Below, piece by piece: positions 61,215 to 64,000 of a DNA stretch of 64,000 nucleotides. Every line of letters starts with the position of its first letter. Within the stretch, counting starts at the first letter, position 1. The stretch is from Leishmania infantum JPCM5 (lineage: Eukaryota; Euglenozoa; Kinetoplastea; Trypanosomatida; Trypanosomatidae). The notes beneath the pieces are model-generated. The model saw only the letters and a program-made list of their open reading frames with translations. It was not told the DNA's origin and searched no databases. The stretch is taken from NCBI RefSeq assembly GCF_000002875.2, contig NC_009407.2, positions 100,001 to 164,000 of the forward strand, in the 5' to 3' direction. Made by a program: the position numbers and the translations under genes.

Positions 61215-62835
61215 CATTGGCGTACTGCACCGTCGATCGCTCAATGAGGAACGTGGCCGCCACACCCAGCACCGTCCTCCGCAGCATCCTCCCCCGTCCC
61301 CTCCCCAATCGTGCTGGGCCTCTGTTGGACAGTTCGTCCTCGCACCCTCGCCCTACCTCCGCCACACCGACACACATGAGTAACTTGTGTCTGTTCTTAC
61401 GCTCCTGCTAACCACTGCTGTTCTATTCACTTCTGTTGTTGCTACTGACTGCCGGCTCTTCTTCTCGACACCGCTGCATGCGTGGATGCACTTGTTTCTC
61501 CGTCAAGGAGTTCGCTACCTGGTGCACAGAGCCACCAGAGCGAGTGCGGCTATCTTCATGTGCCGCAGGAAAGGCGCCATGCACGCGCGATGCCGTAGCC
61601 GCGCGTGCATGGGAGGGAGAGACATGCACGGAAATCGAATTGCACGGACGAGGGGGGAGGCGGGGGAGTGCTCAAGCGGTGAAGCGAAACCGACGGAAGG
61701 CACCGCTTCCCGCATGGGTGATTGGGTGTGTATACGGACGGTCCAGTGTGTGTACCTGTCACAGTGTTCTCGCCATAACACCCCTCCTCTCACCAGCCGC
61801 TCCTCTTCGATCTCGACTGTCTCACCGCCAACACACAGGGCGCGGCACATGCAAGGTGCCTGACTCTTCTTATTTCGTACCTCACCCTGGTCTTTGCCCC
61901 TCCCTACCCATCCGCCCTTCGGCTGCTCCGCTACGCATGAGCACAGCAAACCACGCGCGCTCGTGGCGCCGCTACAGGGCTTCTCTGTCAGCGTGTCTGC
62001 GTGCGCGTCGTATATCGCTCGCTTCTCTGTGTACTCCTGCCATCGCCTTTCCTTGCTTGTACCGCCTCGTTGGCTGCTCGAAGCCACCGACACCCTCTCG
62101 CATCGCCGCAGCTGCGCCAAAAGCTACATCACATACCACCAGCCAAAACGGCCGCATCGACAGCGCCAACGTCCCTTGTCGCCGTTCGGCATCCCCCCTC
62201 CCCCTCCGACATCTTGTTGTTGGGTTGTACCGTGCCGTTCGCCACCCACCACCTAACACCTCAAGACCGCCCACAGCTCAATCGGCGCATCGCGGAGTGC
62301 AACGAAGCGAAGGGAACGCTAAGAGTAGGAGAGGCACCGCTGCCCTCTTCCGCCGTCCCCAGCCCCTCCTCCTCCTCCCCTTCATCAAAAAACACGCACA
62401 GAGAGAGCGACCCGCCTTGGCTTTCGGCAGCTTTGGGGGCTTTTCGATCTTCGTGTGGCTTTCTTGTCTTCCAATCCATCTCCTGCCCGCTCCTCCGAGC
62501 CCCCTCCTTCGCCATCCGCACAACCCACGCCCGAAGCCAAGCCTCAAGCTTCTCACTATACCCTTCCCACAGGTCTCAGGAAGACGCTGCGCTAGTCGTG
62601 CTAGCGCCTTCCTCCCATCACCATCACTTCTTCGTGCTGTCGCTGCTCTGCTGCTTCTCCCACTTTACTGTTTGCATCCACCTCCTCTCTTACGTGGACA
62701 TCCTGTGCGGCCCCTCCCTCCCTGTTGGGGGCCACGGTACGACGTGACACCGACGTCCCTGCAACGGCGGAGAGGACACGCCTTCGATCACGCATACGCG
62801 CACACAGAGCGCCGCAACGTGTGCAGCAGTCGAGC
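61215..62835. other. spacer upstream of aldose 1-epimerase
   Basis: 1.6 kb with no supportable gene. A + frame of 477 codons (61436-62869) is Arg/Ser/Pro/His-rich, lacks an early ATG and overlaps the epimerase start in another frame, so it is judged non-coding. Several pyrimidine tracts (about 62335-62385 and 62610-62660) could serve the next gene. Confidence 0.4.
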
Positions 62836-64000
62836 ATGGCCGACACGCAGCCTGTCCCGGCGACGGTGACGTCCGCGCACGGCGCCCATGCTGAGGCGTT
62901 TGGCGAGTCTTTCATCGTGACACTGAGCTCTGAAAACCTGCGCGTGCAGCTGCTGTCGCATGGTGCGGCGCTAAACTCCGTGAAGGTGCGCAAACCGCAC
63001 GCCGCAGCATCGGCCACCACTGCGGCGTCGGCGACTGCAGAGCAGGACGATGAATGGTTGGAAGTGTGCCTCGGCTACACGAACCCGGAGGAGGCACTCA
63101 GCGCCGATGCGGTGATCGGTCATACTATTGGACGATACGCCGGGCGCATCGCCAATGGCGAGTTCGAGATGGCGAACACGACGTATACGCTCGCCAAAAA
63201 CTTTGGCCCGCACAACCTCCACGGCGGCCCGGTCGGGTTTCAACACCAGGAATGGAAGTACCTGTTGTCGGACGGCAGGGATGAGACTGGTGTGGCGTTC
63301 CACCTCGTCTCACCGCACATGGATCAGGGCTTCCCCGGTGAACTCTTCGTGACGGCTACCTACAGCATCATTAAGTCAGCTCCAGTGCCCACCCTCAAGT
63401 ACGTGCTTCAAGCCTCGCTGTCGGACCACACGCCAGTGGACATGACGGTGATCAACCTGACGAACCATGCGTACTGGAACCTGAACGGTGTTCCGCGACC
63501 AGCAGCGACGGATGCGGTGGCGCCGCTGCCGCGAAACATCGCGAACCACTACCTGCAGTTGCAGTCCAAGTACTTTGCCGTCACCGATGAACTGAGTATC
63601 CCACATGGTGATATGCGTCCCGTCGAAGGTACCCCACACGACTACTCGGCGCTGCGCTGCGTTGCCGAGGGAATGGAGGCGACGAAGGAGGAAGGTCGCG
63701 ACGGCGGCGGCTACGATGACCTGGTCGCCCTTGAGACGTGGGACTCGACCCTGCGGGAGGCAGCGCTGGTGTACAGTCCCGCTACCAAGCTGCGCATGCA
63801 GGTGTGCACCACGAACCCAGCCATTGTTGTCTACACAGCGAACCACCTGCCTGCCAATGCCTCCGGCGCAAAAGGGCAGCGCTTCCAGCAGCACAGTGCG
63901 ATCTGCCTGGAGTGTCAGTACTTCCCGAACAGCCCCAACGTGCGAGCCTTCCCATCGACAGTGTTGAAGAAAGGCGAAGCGTACAACGAGACTACGACTC
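62836..64000 (+). CDS. aldose 1-epimerase-like protein, 3'-truncated by window edge
   Basis: Galactose mutarotase family (GalM), interconverting alpha and beta anomers of hexoses before phosphorylation. From ATG 62836 the frame is open to the last base: 388 residues visible, no stop. Family signatures are HTIGRYAGRIANGEF (about 96-110, the GR-x-NR motif in the variant form GR-YAGR), NLHGG with His129, NLTNHAYWNL with the presumed catalytic His211, GYDDLV with Asp294, and ICLECQYFPNSPN with the catalytic Glu359. All active-site positions of bacterial and human GalM are therefore present. An Ala/Thr-rich insertion covers about 57-72. Usual family length is 340-380, so only a short tail should be missing. 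It follows no related gene; mutarotation of glucose or galactose would be the cellular role. Confidence 0.93.
   Translation, partial: MADTQPVPATVTSAHGAHAEAFGESFIVTLSSENLRVQLLSHGAALNSVKVRKPHAAASATTAASATAEQDDEWLEVCLGYTNPEEALSADAVIGHTIGRYAGRIANGEFEMANTTYTLAKNFGPHNLHGGPVGFQHQEWKYLLSDGRDETGVAFHLVSPHMDQGFPGELFVTATYSIIKSAPVPTLKYVLQASLSDHTPVDMTVINLTNHAYWNLNGVPRPAATDAVAPLPRNIANHYLQLQSKYFAVTDELSIPHGDMRPVEGTPHDYSALRCVAEGMEATKEEGRDGGGYDDLVALETWDSTLREAALVYSPATKLRMQVCTTNPAIVVYTANHLPANASGAKGQRFQQHSAICLECQYFPNSPNVRAFPSTVLKKGEAYNETTT

Noticed and set aside
61436..62869. 477-codon + frame before the aldose 1-epimerase
   Set aside because: Biased composition and it overlaps the well-supported epimerase start in a different frame. 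No motif seen.
1..64000. Possible transcription strand-switch region
   Set aside because: Every supportable gene is on the + strand, so the window lies inside one directional gene cluster.

Overview
The window is nuclear DNA of a Leishmania-type trypanosomatid. The evidence is high GC, intronless genes, every supportable gene on the + strand, long pyrimidine-rich spacers with AG trans-splice acceptors just upstream of start codons, SIDER2-like retroposons, and gene content that is recognisably trypanosomatid (PTR1, ABCG5-type transporter). The order argininosuccinate synthase then pteridine reductase 1 matches the drug-resistance 'H locus' on Leishmania chromosome 23. The species is not resolved here; PTR1 looks like the subgenus Leishmania. 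Coordinates use in-frame ATG starts; apparent GTG/TTG starts were not accepted.

Layout. 1-1005: 3' part of argininosuccinate synthase. 1006-6078: a five-kilobase spacer with a near-perfect 720-bp tandem duplication carrying two trans-splice acceptors, a G-rich block, and a degenerate SIDER2. 6079-15466: PTR1, a RING-finger protein, the HUS1 checkpoint clamp subunit, and a tryptophanyl-tRNA synthetase with a mitochondrial-looking leader. 16871-20806: a Trl1-like tRNA ligase. 21245-28674: two almost identical SIDER2 copies in inverted orientation, enclosing a SAP18-like protein, a tail-anchored protein and V-ATPase subunit G. 28941-33490: three unrecognised trypanosomatid proteins. 35086-39910: a zinc alcohol dehydrogenase and a small probable mitochondrial protein, separated by 3.4 kb of UTR-like DNA. 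42900-46640: an ABCG5-type half transporter. 48254-61214: two very large unrecognised proteins (one membrane-spanning) and a small one. 62836-64000: aldose 1-epimerase, cut by the window end.

The genes are one stretch of a directional polycistronic unit, so proximity does not imply shared function. Two neighbours do touch the same process: the TrpRS (probably mitochondrial) and the tRNA ligase. PTR1 (pterin salvage, antifolate bypass), HUS1 (genome stability) and the repeats (substrates for amplification) are linked by known H-locus biology rather than by co-regulation. No bacterial-style operon, CRISPR array, tRNA gene or strand-switch region was seen.
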